Below are positions 19,801-31,310 of a stretch of 50,817 nucleotides of DNA, one piece after another. The stretch lies in NCBI GenBank assembly GCA_004431415.1, contig QPMI01000345.1, positions 1-50,817 of the forward strand. Reading direction: 5' to 3'. The position numbers and the translations under genes were made by a program. The notes under the pieces were generated by a model, which worked only from the letters and a program-made list of their open reading frames with translations, was not told the origin of the DNA and did not search any database. Within the stretch, counting starts at the first letter, position 1; every line of letters begins with the position of its first letter. This DNA comes from Cyanophora paradoxa. Lineage: Eukaryota > Glaucocystophyceae > Cyanophorales > Cyanophoraceae.

Positions 19801-22132
19801 GCCCCTCCCCTCCGCCGCCCCCGCCCGCTCCTGACCGCCCCGTAGGGACGCTCTCGGACGTGGACCTGCGGCCCGTGCGCCCCGACACCCTCTTCAACTG
19901 CTGGTGGGCCCCTCCTGCCTTCCCTCCCTCCCGCCCTCCCTCCTCTCATGCGCGGCAGGTCGGTGACGAAGTCGGTGACGGCGCTCGCGGCGCACATCCT
20001 CCTCGACGAGTGCGCCCCGCCGGGCCCCGCCGCCCCGGCCCGCCTTGAGCTTCCTCTCTGAGGCGCCCTCCCAAGGGGCCTGCTGGACGCGACGCGCCTC
20101 GTGACGGACTACTGGCCGACCTTCGCGGGGCCCTCCCCCGCCCACGCCCCCAAGCGCCGCACCCGGGCCCGCCCCGCCCTCCCTCGCCCTCCCGCGCGCG
20201 CCGGTGACGGGGCGGGCCGGGGCGCGGGTGCAGGTGTTCCACCTGCTGACGCACACGGCGGGGCTCGCGAACGCGATGCCCGAGGACCTCTCCCACGAGC
20301 GCCTCGTCGACTGGCCCGCCATGGCCCGCCCCCAGCCTCCCTCCCTTTCCCCCCCCCCCTCCTCCGCGCTCTGACCGGGGCGCGCGGCCAGCTTCGCTGC
20401 ATGGAGGAGGCGACCCCCGAGCACGAGCCGGGCGGTGCGCCCCCCTTCCCTCCCCCAGCGGCCCCCCGCCGAGGCCTCGGCAGAGTCGGCGGCGTACCAC
20501 TACCTGACCTTCGGCTGGCTGGTGGGCGGCCTCGTCGAGAAGGCCCTCGCCCTCGCCAAGCGGGGCACCTCCTTCCGCGACTTCGGCGCGCCCGCGCCGG
20601 CGCCGGCCCCCCGCCCCCCGCCGCGCCCTCCTGGCTTACGGCCCGCGCGCAGTCCGCACGCGCATCGCCGAGCCGCTGGGCGTCGCCGTGCGCCCGCCGC
20701 GGCCCGCCGCGGGCCTCCAGACTCGCCGCCGGCCCCGCCGCTCACGCGGGGGTACCGGCGCAGGGCGAGTTCCACATCGGGATCCCCCCGGGGCCGAGGA
20801 GCGCGCGGCGAGCCTCGTGAACGGTGCGCGCCGCGCCGCCCCTCTCCCCCGCAGCCCCGCCGAACCGAACGCGTGCGGGCAGGGTACGTGGAGCAGTTCG
20901 TGGAGAGCCACGGGATCGCGAAGGCGGGGGGATGGACGCGATGGAGGCCGTGATGGACCCGCAGGCCGCCGGCGAGCGCGGCATCGCCGACGAGGCCCCC
21001 GACGCCGCCGAGGACGGGGCCGGGCCGGGGCGGGGCGGCGCAGGGCGGCCCCGCGGCTCCCGCTTCGTGCGCAACCTCGCCAGCGACCCGCGCCTCGGCG
21101 GCCTCGCCAAGCGCGTCATGTGCGCCCGGGGACCTGCCCGGCCGCCCGCCCCGCCCGAGCGCCGGCTCCGCCTGCGTGACGGCTGCGGGGGGCAGGGAGA
21201 GGCCGTGGCTGGCGGACCCGCTCTTCTTCAACTCGCTGCAGGTGCGGCGCGCCGTCATCCCCGCCGCCAACGGTCCGCCCCGCCCCGCCCCCGCCTCCCC
21301 TCCCCCCCCGCCCTCACCGCGGCGCAGGGCACTTCTCGGCGCGGGCGCTCGGCGCGATGTACGCGTGCCTGGCTGGCGGTGGGGTGATCGCCGGCTCCGG
21401 GGGCGGCTCTGCGAGGGCGGGGCGGCTGCTCTCGGAGGGGCAGCTGGCGGAGCTGCCGTCGACGGCGCTGCTGGGCGCGCAGCAGCCGCTGGAGATGTCG
21501 GGGACGACCTTCGGCATGGGCTTCATCCGCGTCCCCTTCGAGGGGCCCGCCCCCGGCGAGCGCCGCACCGCCTTCGGCCACGGCGGCCTCGGCGGCAGGC
21601 CCGCCCCGCCCCCTCCCCCCTCCCGCCCCCGGGCCCCGCACGGTTGGCGTGGCTGACGCGTGGAGCACGCCGCAGCTACGCGATGTGCGACCCCTCGAAG
21701 CGCTTCGCGGTGCGCCGCGCCCGTACCCCCCCTGTCTGCCCCCTGTGACGCCCCGCGGCCGCCAGCTCGCGGTGGTCATCAACAGGATGACCCAGGCGCG
21801 CGCCCCCTCTCCCCGCCCCCCGCCCCCCGCCCCCAGCCTGAGGCCCTGGGGCAGCACATGGAGGGGACGCACGCGGTCGTCAACCTCGTCTGCCAAGAGC
21901 TCGGCGTCGGCCAGGTTCGCTCTCTTCTGTTCTGTTCCCGAGGCCCCCGCCGCAAATTAAAGGCTGCGGCCGGCTGACCGCGCCCCCCGCGTGCAGGTGC
22001 TGCGCTTCAAGGAAGACACGGTGCCCCCGAGGCATGCGCGGCCCCCTGCTCTCCTGCTCACCCCGCCCCCTCGCCCCGCAGACGACCTCGCTGCGCGGCG
22101 TCCTCCCCGGCGCCTCGCCCCCTGCCCGATGA
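16810..22132 (+). CDS. ABC1/COQ8-type atypical kinase fused to a beta-lactamase-like serine hydrolase domain
   Basis: Exon 1 (16810-16892) and exon 2 (16988-17045) join in phase as FEETWGRRMRLFWCAARVMC and lead into AAHRKYSKLILNTITKERGF, then VKTGQYMSSRADVLPKPYIE. That last block holds the KxGQ motif that marks ABC1 kinases. Further hallmarks follow: PLGAASIAQVHRA (Ala-rich loop), EEVVVKVQH (ATP lysine), KEVDFENEA, NADPHPGNILV and LDFGLAKRL (catalytic and metal loops). After VDAFPAELIFVFRVFQLLR the protein changes to a class C beta-lactamase/DD-peptidase fold: VYAWKDGRTVVDCCAG, SVTKSVTALAAHIL (SxxK nucleophile), VFHLLTHTAGLANAMPEDLS, YHYLTFGWLVGG, VRRAVIPAANG and FGHGGLGG. It ends GVLPGASPPAR. 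Plants have a protein of the same two-domain design, so the fusion is old; its substrate is unknown. About twenty short introns, several with GC donors, interrupt it. Confidence 0.93.
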
Positions 22133-23028
22133 GCCCCGCCCGGGGCACGTCTGCAGCTGGGCCGAACCGGGGCCCCCTTGTGTCGATGGGGGCAAACGAT
22201 GTAAGCATATTTCGAAATTATTGGGACAGAAATACACTAGAGCACAGGACAGGAAGGAAGAACTTTGGGGGGAAATGTCACTGCTCAACGGGACCCGCAA
22301 GGGATAAGGATCGCCCTTCAGGTACAAAAAAGCAGAATATCCATTTTCCTGCCGCTTCATGGCTTAGATCACGAGTTCACTAAGCCACAAATTCAGACAG
22401 GTACGAAAAGAGCCACCAGGGCTCGTCTCATGAGAAAAAGATCGAAGCGGGGGGAGGAAGCGAAGCGACAGCTAGATAAAAGCATCGGAAGGAAAGGCTG
22501 GAGACGGTTCAGTTCGCTCTGGAAGGCGAATTGAGAACACGCCGAGTGGAACTCGCCAGAGTGTCCGGCTTGGTTTCGCGCGATCGAGAGACTGAAGGCT
22601 CAAAAGAAGCACGCGCATCCCCAGAACGCGAAGCGCGTAAGCGATCGCGAGCGCCGCGGATGCACCAGACGAGCGCTCGGCGATCGCCGACGACAGGCAC
22701 GGCCTGCGGAGCCGGGGTGAGATCTCGGCGGTTGCACGGTCAGGGTTGAGCAGCCGCACCTCAGGGATTGCCTGGATGGCGCGGAAGAAAGGGCAGCAAA
22801 AGGCGGCACTTTTGGCGGGGGTAGACTGGTTTGTCCAGCCGGGTACGCGGACAGCGCAGCCGCCCAACCTCGCGGTCTTCGTTCCTAGCCTCGAAGCCGA
22901 ACGTGAGCTTCCCTGCTTGCGCCTGCGCGACGTTCGGCGGGCCCAGCAGCGGCGCTCACGATCACAAGTTAGTCCGCGATTCGTCAAGCGCACCAGCGCC
23001 CTAGGCTCGTCGGGTATCCGATCTCGCA
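22133..23028 (+). other. 896-bp gap between ABC1 kinase and agmatine deiminase, no gene recognised
   Basis: The two flanking genes are in tandem, so this holds the kinase 3' UTR and the deiminase promoter. Base composition drops toward A+T at 22200-22420. Open frames on both strands (for example minus 22472-23029) start from non-ATG codons, are Arg/Ser-rich and resemble nothing I know. No RNA gene was recognised. Confidence 0.55.
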
Positions 23029-24925
<1,897 letters not shown>

Positions 24926-25100
24926 CGCTAGCCCCGCCTTATGGTTGCCGCCCCAAGCTTCGCAAACCGCCAAGATCCGACGCCGCCTGGCCTCCTTTGC
25001 AAATTGCACAGAGAGATAGTTACAGCCGGAGGGGCGGGCAGGCAGGGCACACGGCGAAACGGATGCAGAGCCGCTGTGCATATGCATGGGCGCCGGCGCC

Positions 25101-25986
25101 TCAGAAGAAGCGCGAGAAGAACGCCCGGGCGGCCTTCACCGCGTTGCTCTCCATGCCGTCCGCGGCCTCCCCGTGGTGCTTCACAGCGCACTGGATCTGC
25201 AGATCGAGCGTCAACCCTCGCGGCGAGACGGCCGGCGACAGCGTTTCTTACGCGGAGGTAGGCGTGGACGGATCCCTTGGAGGCGTCCTCGCAGGCGGTC
25301 GGCATCCTGTGCGGGAAACAACCGCCTCTCGGGCCGGGCGGGGATCATGGGGGGGCGGAGAGCGGGGCGCGACTCACTTGCCGGCATCCAGAAGCGTGGT
25401 GCACTTGTCATCGGTGTAGAACGCCTGAGTTGCTGTGAGCTCGAGCGACAAAATCGCGCAACCCAATGCCGGACCTCGACAAATTCGCCATCCTTGCTGC
25501 AGGCGAGCTTGACAGAGCCCGAGCCCTTCGGAAAACTGACGAGTCCCCTCTTAAATGGGAGCGTGACGTCGCCAGAGTGTGTGGCGGGCAGGTCCTCGGG
25601 CGTGTAGCACTGCCGAAATTTTCGGCGCGTTCAGAGCTCAAGCAGCGGTCGACCACGAGAGACAAGCGCGCGGCTTCAGCAAGGGCGCGCGCGGAGAATG
25701 AGAGCGCGTATCTATCTCCCTCGCATGCGTGCGTTTGCGCGCGGGGCGCCGCGGACCTCGTTGTCATTGAAAGTGAGGGTAAGCGGCGGGATGGGGTGCG
25801 GCGCCTGCGCGGCGCGTCAGTAAAGCGCGGTTCTGCGCGCGTTTCTCACTTGGGCGCGAATCTTACCACGCGCTGAGTGCACTGCTCGTCCTTGAAGAAG
25901 TCGACTGTCACCTCATCCGTCTTCGCGGCCGCGAGCGACGCCGCGCAGACGACGAGGAGCGCGAGGAGGGCGTTAGACCGGGCCAT
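25101..25986 (-). CDS. Small secreted Cys-containing protein H1 (150 aa), inverted paralogue of H2
   Basis: Exon 1 (25867-25986) encodes a classic signal peptide, MARSNALLALLVVCAASLAA, then KTDEVTVDFFKDEQCTQRV. Exon 2 (25475-25609, 135 nt) gives CYTPEDLPATHSGDVTLP and GSGSVKLACSKDGEFVE. Exon 3 (25378-25424) gives AFYTDDKCTTLLDAGK. Exon 4 (25252-25306) gives MPTACEDASKGSVHAYLR. The last exon gives IQCAVKHHGEAADGMESN, ending FFSRFF. The mature protein has six cysteines, which suggests disulphides outside the cell. I do not recognise the family. The model is supported by the paralogue H2, whose exon sizes match base for base at 120, 135 and 47 nt. Donors here are of the ordinary GTAAG or GTGAG type. 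Confidence 0.75.
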
Positions 25987-26059
25987 GTTTCCGAATCGAT
26001 ATCGCGGTACCCCGGGAAGCTCGGGGTACACAGCACGCGAAGCACAACACCACCAGGCG
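25987..26059. promoter_or_regulatory. 73-bp divergent promoter between H1 and H2, centred on a palindrome
   Basis: The start codons of the two paralogues are 73 bp apart. Near the middle, 26007-26029, GTACCCCG and CGGGGTAC face each other across 7 bp. This is either the hinge of the inverted duplication or a protein-binding site that would drive both genes together. Confidence 0.55.
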
Positions 26060-27111
26060 ATGGCCCGCTCGACTGCCCTCCTCGCGCTCCTCCTCGTCTG
26101 CGTAGCCTCTCTCGCAGCCGCGAAGACGGACGAGGTTACAGTCAATTTCTTCAGGGACGACCAGTGCACTCATCGGCTGGTACGCGCCGAAGCGCGAAAT
26201 CTGAGCGCATAATTGACGCGCCGTTCAGGCTCTGGGGCTCATCCCGCGCATGACCCTCACTTTTGACGACCACGAGGTCCGGCGCCCCGCCGCGCGCGCA
26301 AACGCACGCACGCGAGGCAGATAGATCACCCCCGCGCGCGCCCTTGCTGAAGCCGCCGTGCGGTACCGGCGACGCGCGCTCGCGCTAATTCTCCGCTCGC
26401 GTGTCCGGCGCCGCCGGTCCCGGGTGCCGCTCGGTCGATGTCCGCAGTGCTACACGCCGGACGACGCGCCGGCCACACACGCCGGCCCGGTCACTCTGCC
26501 GCCCGAGAAGGGACTTTTGAGTGCGCCATATCCCGGCGGCGGTGTCGTCATCGATATAATCGATCGCTGCGATGCAGAGTTTCCCGAAGGCTCGGGCTCC
26601 GTCAAGCTCGCCTGCAGCAACGACGGCGCATTCGTCGAGGTTCGCAACTTCTCGGCCCTGTTTGTTGTCATCGCTAACGTTCAGCTTGTAGGCGTTCTAC
26701 AGCGACGACAAGGTCTTTGAGCTCCGCGTTAGCTCTCTAGATCTGCTAGCGCTGCCTGGCGCCTGACCAAGCTGACGCTGCCGTCGCCGATAGTGCACCA
26801 AGCTTATGGACCAGGGCAAGTGCGTAGCGTCGTGCCGCGCCGCGGCGCCAGCCCATTCCCCCAATCCCAATCCGCTTATTCGCGCAGGACTCGGGTGCCG
26901 AACGACTGTGAGGATGCCTCGAAAGGCCCCATGCGCGCCTATTTCCGTGTGAGCAATGCCCCCGGATGCCGGCTGTCTCGCCGCGAGGCCCTTAGGGTCG
27001 ACGTACGGCCCCCAGATCAAGTGCGCTGTGAAGCCAAATGAGGCGGCCGCGGACGGCATGGAGAGCAATGCTGTGAAAGCCGCCCGAGTGTTCTTCTCGC
27101 GCTTCTTCTGA
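26060..27111 (+). CDS. Small secreted Cys-containing protein H2 (about 152 aa), inverted paralogue of H1
   Basis: Exon 1 (26060-26179) encodes the signal peptide MARSTALLALLLVCVASLAA and KTDEVTVNFFRDDQCTHRL. Exons 26448-26520 and 26578-26639 join as CYTPDDAPATHAGPVTLP...GSGSVKLACSNDGAFVE. Exon 26692-26712 is AFYSDDK, exon 26794-26819 is CTKLMDQGK. Later exons give NDCEDASKGPMRAYFR and IKCAVKPNEAAADGMESNAV, ending VFFSRFF at 27111. Compared with H1 this gene has two additional introns: 26521-26577 (57 nt, GTGCGCC...GATGCAG) and 26713-26793 (81 nt). The 57-nt intron keeps the frame open and could be misread as a 19-residue insertion, but removing it restores the H1 exon length exactly. Six cysteines match H1. 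The function is unknown; export to the cell surface or medium is inferred from the signal peptide. Confidence 0.75.
26521..26577 (+). other. H2-specific 57-nt intron absent from H1
   Basis: It begins GTGCGCCATATCC and ends GCTGCGATGCAG, the local splice style. H1 has an uninterrupted 135-nt exon at the same place; H2 has 73 + 62 = 135 nt around this segment. It includes the near-palindrome ATCGATATAATCGAT. Confidence 0.75.
26713..26793 (+). other. H2-specific 81-nt intron absent from H1
   Basis: The intron separates AFYSDDK from CTKLMDQGK. In H1 these residues are contiguous in one 47-nt exon; in H2 the two pieces are 21 and 26 nt, again summing to 47. It starts GTCTTTGAG, contains two CTGAC-type branch candidates and ends CGCCGATAG. 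Confidence 0.8.
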
Positions 27112-27324
27112 GGCCCCGATGCCCGCGGCCAGCCGCTCTGCTAGCGCTGCCCGCGCGCTTCTCCGAGGCTCCGGTTGTAACTATATCTCTGTGCAATATT
27201 GATGCGCGTGTGCTTCGTGGCCTTCAGCTTGTATCCCGAACTTCGGACTCGCGGTCGGGGCTGGCATTTCAATTGACATGCGGGCGGCCGCGGCGGGGTT
27301 GGTGATTTGCAAGCCCCGGCCCTT

Positions 27325-29867
27325 TCACCTTGCGAGGGCAGAGGGCTTCGCGCCCGGCGCCCGCGTGGCTGTTTTGGGTGCTGGCGCAGCGGCAGATCTA
27401 GATGCGGCGGGGCCGCCCGGCCTGCGTCCTCGTCGGTCGAGCGCTAGCAGCACCTCTGCGCGGCGAGCGCATGTGGCCAGCAGCTTACCTTGTAGCTGGC
27501 GTAGGGGCCGCTGAGGGCCGGCCGGGCCCGCGCGACGCGGGGGCTGCGCTCGCGGAGGCGGCAGCAGAGGCGACGGCCGCCGCCGGGGCTTGCGTGGGGG
27601 CCGCCGAAGGCCGGCCGGGCCCGCGGGAGGCGGGCGCTGCGCTCGCGGGGCGGGGGCGGCGGCGGAGGCGGCGGCAGAGGCGGCGGCGGAGGCCGGGAGA
27701 GAGGGGTCGGAGGCCTTTATCTGGGCCACTAGCGCCCGCAGGTCCGCGTCCGCGAAGCTGCCTCTGCGGCACGCCTCGCTCGAGGCACGGCTAGGCGGGC
27801 GGCGGGCGGCGGGGGCGGACCGCTGCGCGATCTCGTGCGTGGCAGCGTTGAAGGGGAAGATGAGGTCGAACCCGCCCCAGCGGCTCGGGCGCCCGTCCGC
27901 TGCGGCGCCGCGGGTGAGCGTAGCAGGCGCGGGGGCGAGCGCGCTCAGGAGCGGCCGCACGGGGCTCGAAGGCGGGTGGGGACGGGCCGGCAGCCCGCGC
28001 CGTACCCGTGGAGCCTTCTTCTTGGGGTGTCCGGGCGGAAGCAGGGGTGGCATGGGTGGGGAGGTCGGTAGGGGGCGGTGGCGCGGGCGGGTCGGAGGGG
28101 TAGGCGCATGGGAGGCGGAGGCGGGGAGGGCCGGGGCGCGCGGCCGGGGCCGGGCGCGGGGCGGGCCGGGGGCCGAGGATGCGGGCCGGGGCGGCGCGGG
28201 GCGGGGCGGCGGCGGCGTCGAGGCGGTCCTCGCCCTCCACCGCCGCCATCAGGTCCGCCAGCATCGGCTGCGGGGGCGGCGGGCGGAAGGACTCGACCCC
28301 CCGTGACGGGGCGGGCGGGGCGGGCGGGGCGGGGGGGACCTCCTTGACGAGGGCGTCCACGGGCCCGTCGAGGCCGAGCGCCGGCGCGGCGTTCACCTGC
28401 AGGCGCGCTCACCGCCCGCGCCGGCGGTGGCGGGGCGGGGCGGGACGTGGGCGGGAGGGCGGGCCTCGAGGAGCCAGGGCTTGAGGTCGGCGTCCAGCAG
28501 CACGTCGAAGCCGTACACTGCGCGCCCCGCGCTCGGGCCCGCCCCGCGCGGCGCCGGCGGCCGGGGGCGGGCTCGAGGGGCCGCACGCTCGAAGGCCGCC
28601 GGGGCGCCCTTCTTCACCGCCGTCGCGAGCGAGAGCAGCGTCAGGCAGATGATCGCCCGCACCCTGCTCCCCGTCACGCCCGGGGTATGGGGGGGATACG
28701 GGAAGGTGGGAGGGAGGGAGGGGGGGCACCGGCCCCAGAGGCGCTCCAAGTCGACGTTGGCGCGGCGGAGGTGGGCCCACAGCTCCGCGAAGGACCACTT
28801 GCAGCCGGGGCCCACCGCCCCCTGCGCGGCCGGTCAAGGGCGGGTGGAGGGATGGGACGGGAAGGGGGGAGGGGGGGGGGGGGGGGGGGGGGGGGGGAGC
28901 GCCTTGCCGTCGAGGAGCGTCGGGCTGTGCTTGTTGATCGAGCAGTTCGTGAGGTGCGCGTACAGGTTCTCCAGCGCCCCCTTGTCATACCTGCCCGGGT
29001 ACCGTGTCACCCGGGAGGTAGATGGCAGCAGGAGGGGGTCTCACACCGTTGGGTGCTGAAGCGGGCCAGGCCGTCCCGGTACAAGAAGACGCGCAGGGGG
29101 TAGACGCTCGTCACGAGGACGTACCTGAGGGGGCGCTGGAGATCAGGCATGCAAAGAGGCGGTTTCATGGCCCGGGGCGCGGACAAGCGCAAATCGAACT
29201 TGAACCCGGAGATGAGGAGGGGGTTGTCGACGTATTTTTGAACGACGTACTTCGTGTTGTACTGCAGGTTTGCGAGATCCCGGAACAGGAAGATGCCCCG
29301 CCCCCGGCTCAGCTCTGCCGGCTTTCCGATCCAGATGCTCTGCGCGGCGCGGGCGTGGTGTTCAGCAAGAACGAGGCTCAATGAGAAGGGGAGGAAAGTA
29401 CCCCCGGGTCTGCCTCGCTCTGGGCGCAAAATGCTGTCACAAACTTCTCGTACTCGAGAGGCAGCGTGTACGTCTGCAGTGCGGGCCGCGTTCGGTGCAG
29501 CGGGCGCCGCTGCTGATGCCTCCCGCACCTCGGGATAGAAAGCGAAGACGCTCCCGTGCACGGCCTTGAACTTGCGCAGGTTCCTTCGCAGGAACCTTAG
29601 CTAGGCGTCGTTGCACGTTCTAGTTTATTCTGACCTGAGCAACTTGTCTTTCAGAGTGATGCTCCCGCTCCCTACGAAGTACGGCGTCCGTGTTTTCGGC
29701 AGCATCGCTTTCCATTCATCGACCTGAGAGCGAACTGAGCAGGGAGTGCGCCACCGGAGAGCGGAGCGAACCTTGAATCTGCCAGAAGGAGAGCGCCAAC
29801 GAGGAAGCGCTTTTTCGCTCGGCTGTGAGCTCGAGGCGGCGCTGGCAAGCTCATCTTCGTCGCTCAT
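27325..29867 (-). CDS. Tubulin-tyrosine-ligase-like protein (TTLL family)
   Basis: TTLL enzymes ligate Tyr, Glu or Gly to tubulin with ATP. The ATG at 29867 gives MSDEDELASAASSSQPSEKA, then VDEWKAMLPKTRTPYFVG, NLRKFKAVHGSVFAFYPE and TYTLPLEYEKFVTAFCAQSE. The ATP-grasp core follows in order: IWIGKPAELSRGRGIFLFRD, LQYNTKYVVQKYVDNPLLIS, KFDLR|LYVLVTSVYPLRVF, YRDGLARFST, LYAHLTNCSINKHSPTLL, GCKWSFAELW, AIICLTLLSLA and YGFDVLLDADLKPWLLE|VN. Each join is in phase; GC donors occur at LDGK|GCGCTCC (28902) and LLE|GCCCGCC. A further exon PMLADLMAAVEG and an Ala/Pro-rich tail complete it. The 3' end (stop at 27325) is the least sure part, because the tail is low-complexity. Presence of a TTLL fits modified axonemal or spindle tubulin. 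Tyr, Glu or Gly specificity cannot be read. Confidence 0.88.
28871..28897. repeat. G27 homopolymer in a TTLL intron
   Basis: Twenty-seven G on the plus strand give a C27 tract on the coding strand. It starts a few bases after the GC donor (AAG|GCGCTCC) at 28902. It is the longest of three such G tracts in this window. Confidence 0.8.
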
Positions 29868-30192
29868 CTCAGGCGCGCGCGTGCGCTACCGTGCGACGCG
29901 AGCCGGCTGCAAGCTAGATCACTCCTGGACCCCCAGGCAGTGGCCCCCGCCCCCTGCCGCAATGCAAGTGCCGTCGTGGCGGCGGGTGACGACGTCGCCG
30001 ACGACGCCCGAGGTCGGGCGCGACACGAAGCCCCACTCCAGCTATCAGCTACCCTTGCCGCTCGCAATCGATCGCCGACGGCTGCTACGACGCAGCTGCG
30101 CGCAAGCTGAGCTGCGCAGAACGATTTGCGTGTGTACCCCCCGCGGCTTTAAGTAAGAATCGACTTGTGAGCCTAGGAGGCAGCGTGCAACC
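29868..30192. promoter_or_regulatory. 325-bp divergent region (TTLL / GRAM protein)
   Basis: This gap separates the two head-to-head ATGs. Its sequence is of mixed composition, with no TATA-like box or repeat that stands out. Short open frames (for example plus 29962-30156) are Arg-rich and unrecognised. Confidence 0.4.
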
Positions 30193-31118
30193 ATGCGGGA
30201 CGGTTCGCGGCCCCCGTCGGACGATTCCGCGCCAACTCTTACTCGAGCAGGGCGCCCCGGCGCCGAGAGTGCGAGGCTTCTCAAGGTTCGCCCACGGCCG
30301 CCTCCACTCCCGGCCGCGGACTGCTAACTGGCCGCTAACGAACAGGAGTACTTCTCGGTGCGTCCCCGCGCCCAGCGAGGGCACCGCCGTCGACGCTCCG
30401 ACGCGATGAGCTAGCGCGTCCAGCTGACATGTCAACTGGCTTACCATACCGCTTGCAGCTGCCTTATAATCAGACCGTCGTATTCGGCTTCGACGCCGAG
30501 CTAGCAGGCTCGCGCCCTTCTTCAGTGGCGTGCGTGTTTGTCGCTGAGCGCTGCGGCGTGCACAGATGCCTACGAGGACTTGGTAGCCGGCCGCGTCTGG
30601 GTATTCCAAAACTTCATCTGCTTTGAGAGCGAGGAGGGGTCGCAGCGGAAGGCACGCGTCCGGTGCACAAGCGAACCGTGCCCGGCTCTGACGCCCCGCC
30701 GCAGTGCATCGCCCTTGCTGATGTGGCCGACGTGTGGACGGACACCGATTCGATGCGGGAAGGAGCGCCGCACAACTTGCTTCTAATCAGGCTAGAAAAT
30801 GCGCGCGCCCGCGCGGGCTTCCGGCCCCGCCCCGCGCGCCCAGCCGCCGCTAACTCTTGCTGCAGGACAGCCGGGTGACGTTTCACGCAGGTCAACACAC
30901 ACGTGCTACGTTTCGCTTTGTCAGCAAGCCGCTAACATTTCAACAGGCATTCACACGACGCGTGCTTACGAGGAGATCCACTCTGGTGCGCTGCTCTAGC
31001 CCCTCGCATCCGCCTCTCCCGGCCTGACGGCGCCCGTGCAGCGTGGGAGGAGCAGAGCCCCTTCTGGCAGAAGGCGGCGATCGTCCTCGACACGCTCTGC
31101 TCGTTCCCCGGCCTCTAG
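30193..31118 (+). CDS. Small GRAM-domain protein
   Basis: GRAM domains bind phosphoinositides or proteins at membranes. The ATG at 30193 encodes MRDGSRPPSDDSAPTLTRAG and ends exon 1 at RLLK. A 12-nt exon (EYFS) then joins LPYNQTVVFGFDAELA|DAYEDLVAGRVWVF, giving the typical LP.. start and strand pattern of a GRAM domain: VAGRVWVFQNFICFES, then CIALADVADVWTDTDSM, LLLIRLEN, DSRVTFHA and TTRAYEEIHS. The last exon reads AWEEQSPFWQKAAIVLDTLC and ends SFPGL at 31118. Introns are short, two with GC donors (ELA|GCTCGCG and SQRK|GCACGCG). The whole protein is about 170 residues with no membrane segment, so it is little more than the domain. The microexon and the first exon are inferred, the rest is firmer. 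Confidence 0.7.
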
Positions 31119-31310
31119 CGGCCAGCCCCCGCCCGTGTACAGCTCGCTCCATTCGACCCTCTGGCCCCGCCCGGATCGGAGCGGCGGCCTGCTTGCTTGC
31201 ATCGATCCGATCAGCTTAGCAGCGGACCAGCTGCCTGTATGTACTGCATTGCCTAGATAGCAGACGAAGCGAACAGACTCGGAACGCTCAGTGTCGCATC
31301 CAGCACCGGG

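Noticed and set aside
26521-26577. 19-residue insertion in H2 with an additional Cys
   Set aside because: The segment begins GTGCGCC and ends GATGCAG, and its removal restores exactly the 135-nt exon of H1, so an intron is the better reading.
27485-27772. Separate small repeat protein at the TTLL 3' end
   Set aside because: It is a shadow frame over a near-tandem of about 96 bp in the TTLL tail; no start context or domain supports it.
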